DNA of 16,633 nucleotides, from NCBI GenBank assembly GCA_913776795.1, contig CAJYRH010000606.1, positions 1 through 16,633 of the forward strand, read 5' to 3'. The notes beneath the pieces were generated by a model that ran no database searches, had not been told where the DNA came from, and saw only the letters and a list, made by a program, of their open reading frames with translations. Position numbers and translations under genes: made by a program. Below, piece by piece: positions 14,797-16,633 of the stretch; the first letter of the stretch is position 1; each line of letters begins with the position of its first letter. Source of the stretch: an uncultured Pseudorhodoferax sp. GTDB taxonomy: Bacteria; Pseudomonadota; Gammaproteobacteria; Burkholderiales; Burkholderiaceae.

Positions 14797-15438
14797 ATGA
14801 AACGTCGTGAGTTCTCGAAAGCCGGCCTGGCCGTGTCCGCGCTGGGCATGGCGCCTGCCGTCTGGGCGCAGGCGAAGGCCGGCACCGACTACCTGGTGCT
14901 GGACAAGCCCGCCGGCACCGAAGCACCGCCCGGCAAGATCGAGGTGGTGGAGTTTTTCTGGTACGCCTGCCCCCACTGCAATGCCTTCGAGCCGGCGCTG
15001 GAGTCCTGGGTCAAGCAGTTGCCCAAGGACGTGGCCTTTCGCCGCGCGCCCGTGGCGTTTCGCAACGACTTCGTTCCGTTGCAAAAGCTCTACTACGCGC
15101 TGGAAGCGCTGGGCAAGGTGGACGAGCTGCACCGCAAGGCGTTCTATGCCATCCACGTGGACAAGCATCGCCTGAATACGGACGACACGGTGATCGCCTG
15201 GGCTGCCACCCAGGGCCTGGACAAGGCCAAGTTCACCGAGACCTACAACTCGTTCAATGTGGCCACCAAGGTGCGCAAGGCCACGCAGCTGCAGGATGCC
15301 TACAAGCTGGCGGGTGTGCCGGCCCTGGGCGTCAACGGCCGTTATTACACCGACGGCACGCTGGCGCAAAACATGAACCGTGCCCTGACCGTCACGGACC
15401 AGCTCATCGTCGAGCAGCGCGGCAAGGCCAAGTCATAG
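14797..15438 (+). CDS. dsbA: Thiol:disulfide interchange protein DsbA/DsbL type
   Basis: A 213-residue periplasmic oxidase that introduces disulfides into secreted proteins and is reoxidised by DsbB. The thioredoxin-fold active site is C58-P-H-C61 in EFFWYACPHCNAFEP, the classic DsbA dipeptide. The cis-proline loop is at P175 (AGVPALGV), with an inserted helical domain between them. Length is normal. The signal peptide (cut after VWA, residue 24) carries KRREFSKAGLA, which fits the twin-arginine RRxFxK pattern and is unusual for DsbA. AGGAG (14783-14787) precedes ATG 14797 by 9 nt. It is separated from the FtsN-like gene by 66 bp, so it may have its own promoter as well as read-through from argS. 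Confidence 0.95.
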   Translation: MKRREFSKAGLAVSALGMAPAVWAQAKAGTDYLVLDKPAGTEAPPGKIEVVEFFWYACPHCNAFEPALESWVKQLPKDVAFRRAPVAFRNDFVPLQKLYYALEALGKVDELHRKAFYAIHVDKHRLNTDDTVIAWAATQGLDKAKFTETYNSFNVATKVRKATQLQDAYKLAGVPALGVNGRYYTDGTLAQNMNRALTVTDQLIVEQRGKAKS

Positions 15439-15462
15439 ACTGCGCAGATATTGCACTGCACA

Positions 15463-15493
15463 ATGGCCCGCTCACGCGGGCCATGTCGTTTTT
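15463..15493 (+). terminator. Intrinsic terminator after dsbA
   Basis: A perfect 9-bp stem, ATGGCCCGC (15463-15471) with GCGGGCCAT (15476-15484), closes on TCAC. It is followed by a T-run at 15489-15493. It ends the argS-SPOR-dsbA unit and abuts the lptA promoter. Confidence 0.85.
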
Positions 15494-15517
15494 GCATTCG
15501 TCCGCGCCCGTTACAAT
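15488..15517 (+). promoter_or_regulatory. Candidate lptA promoter
   Basis: TACAAT at 15512-15517 is a near-consensus -10 box. A poor -35 (GTTTTT, 15488-15493) lies 18 bp upstream and coincides with the T-run of the dsbA terminator. Transcription would start near 15524, giving a leader of about 18 nt to ATG 15542. Confidence 0.5.
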
Positions 15518-15541
15518 GGGCGAGCAAGATTCGTGCCTTTC

Positions 15542-16153
15542 ATGAAACCCAACTCCGCCCACCTCCTCGTCAGCCTGGCCCTGGCCCTGTCTTCCGGACT
15601 GGCGCTGGCCGAACGCGCCGACCGCGACAAGCCCATGAACATCGAGGCCGATGCCATGCGCTACGACGACCTCAAGCAGCTGAACGTGTTCACGGGTCGC
15701 GTGGTCGTGACCAAGGGGACCATCCTGGCGCGCGGGGCGCGCGTGGAAGTGCGCAAGGACGCCCAGGGCTACCAGTTCGCCACCATCACCGCGGCGCCGG
15801 GCGAGCTGGCCTATTACCGCGAGAAGCGCGAGGGCGTGGACGAATACGTCGAGGGCCAGGGCGAAGTGATCGACTACGACGGCAAGGCCGACAAGGTCAT
15901 CTTCACGCGCCGGGCCGTCATGCGACGCTTCGTCGGCAGCACCATGAACGACGAGGTGACGGGCAACGTCATCGTCTACAACAACGTGACCGAGGTCTTC
16001 ACCGTCGATTCGGCCAAGTCGGGCGGCAGCGGCCCTGGCGGGCGTGTGCGCGCGATGCTGACACCGACCCCGGCCGCCAGTGCGCCCCGGGCTCCCCAGC
16101 AACCGACATCGCCTCTCAAGCCCAGCACCCGGCTGGGAACGGAGACGAACTGA
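15542..16153 (+). CDS. lptA: LPS periplasmic bridge protein LptA
   Basis: A 203-residue periplasmic protein that forms the beta-jellyroll bridge carrying lipopolysaccharide from LptC to LptD. The signal peptide is cut after ALALA (residue 23). The OstA/LptA domain (about 30-150) has the opening DKPMNIEADAMRYDDLKQ, then VFTGRVVVTKGTILARGARVE and the later strand VTGNVIVYNNVTEVFTVDS. An Ala/Pro-rich tail (about 165-203) extends past the domain. I prefer ATG 15542 over GTG 15533, as it begins directly with the signal peptide. lptB starts 1 bp after the stop. lptC, which often sits upstream, is absent here; a terminator and a private promoter lie there instead. Confidence 0.94.
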   Translation: MKPNSAHLLVSLALALSSGLALAERADRDKPMNIEADAMRYDDLKQLNVFTGRVVVTKGTILARGARVEVRKDAQGYQFATITAAPGELAYYREKREGVDEYVEGQGEVIDYDGKADKVIFTRRAVMRRFVGSTMNDEVTGNVIVYNNVTEVFTVDSAKSGGSGPGGRVRAMLTPTPAASAPRAPQQPTSPLKPSTRLGTETN

Positions 16154-16154
16154 A

Positions 16155-16633
16155 GTGGGGGCCACGGACAGCGTCTTCGGCGAGACAGGCGGCAGCCGTC
16201 TGGTCGCGCGGCAGCTGCAGAAGACGTACGGCAGCCGCAAGGTGGTGCACGACGTCTCGTTGACCGTCAACAAGGGCGAGGTGGTGGGCTTGCTGGGCCC
16301 CAATGGTGCCGGAAAGACCACCTCGTTCTACATGATCGTGGGCCTGGTGCGGGCCGACGGCGGCAACATCTCCATCGACGGCGAGCCGGTCGAGCACATG
16401 CCGATCCACCGGCGCTCCAGCCTCGGCCTGTCCTACCTGCCGCAGGAGGCCTCGATCTTCCGCAAGCTGTCGGTCCAGGAGAACGTGCGTGCCGTGCTGG
16501 AGCTGCAGCGCACGCCCGAGGGCAAGACGCTCGGCCGCAAGGAGATCGAGGACCGCCTGACCGGCCTCCTGCAAGATCTGCGCGTGGACCATCCGCGCGA
16601 TTCTTCGGCGCTGGCCTTGTCCGGCGGCGAGCG
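16155..16633 (+). CDS. lptB: LPS export ABC transporter ATPase LptB (3' cut by window)
   Basis: The cytoplasmic ATPase that powers LPS extraction by LptFG. The frame is open to the window end, giving 159 codons. Visible motifs are the Walker A GPNGAGKTT (48-56), Q-loop Q97 in YLPQEASIFRKLSVQENV, and the ABC signature LSGGE (155-159), where the window stops before Walker B. The YLPQEASIFRKLS sequence is diagnostic for LptB. The start is GTG 16155, with GGAGA at 16141-16145 nine nt upstream. This gives a slightly long N-terminus (MGATDSVFGETGGS) before the first strand. It is translated with lptA and probably followed by rpoN outside the window. Confidence 0.95.
   Translation, partial: MGATDSVFGETGGSRLVARQLQKTYGSRKVVHDVSLTVNKGEVVGLLGPNGAGKTTSFYMIVGLVRADGGNISIDGEPVEHMPIHRRSSLGLSYLPQEASIFRKLSVQENVRAVLELQRTPEGKTLGRKEIEDRLTGLLQDLRVDHPRDSSALALSGGE

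Overview
The window is very GC-rich and densely coded. The gene set points to a betaproteobacterium of the order Burkholderiales, most likely family Comamonadaceae. The evidence is: two Bug/TctC-type periplasmic solute receptors without membrane partners, a birA gene lacking the repressor domain, a bacterial SET-domain protein beside topoisomerase III, a topoisomerase III carrying a lysine/alanine-rich tail and a SWIB domain, the order argS - SPOR protein - dsbA, and a DUF2214 membrane protein. This is recognition of families and gene order, not a database result. I see no rRNA, tRNA, CRISPR array, insertion sequence or prophage gene.

Layout. 1-396 (+): 3' end of a sensor histidine kinase of the OmpR-partner type. 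407-2357 (-): a tight three-gene unit, SET-domain protein -> birA -> SPOR-domain protein, with a 4-bp overlap (ATGA) at SET/birA and 2 bp between birA and SPOR. 2358-2535: divergent promoter region. 2536-5481 (+): topB, closed by a strong intrinsic terminator whose T-run lies only about 20 nt before the next start codon. 5547-6527 (+): first Bug receptor. 6690-8113 (+): a LysR regulator overlapping a DUF2214 membrane protein by 4 bp. 8175-8615 (-): a secreted protein of three PsiF repeats, convergent with DUF2214 over a shared hairpin. 8673-9614 (-): a second LysR regulator, divergent from a three-gene operon at 9718-12270 (+): Bug receptor -> zinc-dependent MDR dehydrogenase -> small uncharacterised alpha/beta-barrel-like protein. 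12321-15438 (+): argS -> FtsN-like SPOR protein -> dsbA, closed by a terminator. 15542 to window end (+): lptA -> lptB, with lptB cut by the window edge (it probably continues into rpoN, as in related genomes).

How the parts work together. Most genes are housekeeping: biotin attachment to carboxylases, DNA decatenation, arginyl-tRNA charging, cell-division peptidoglycan binding, periplasmic disulfide formation and LPS transport. The accessory interest lies in three places. First, the divergent SET / topB pair looks like a chromatin-style module: a lysine methyltransferase fold next to a topoisomerase with a histone H1-like lysine tail and a SWIB domain. Second, the LysR-Bug-MDR-small protein cluster looks like a compact uptake-and-oxidation pathway for an unknown organic substrate, with a perfect dyad CAAACA-N11-TGTTTG in its divergent promoter. 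Third, several start codons sit directly at the predicted transcription start of a -10 box, suggesting leaderless mRNAs for argS and the first LysR gene.
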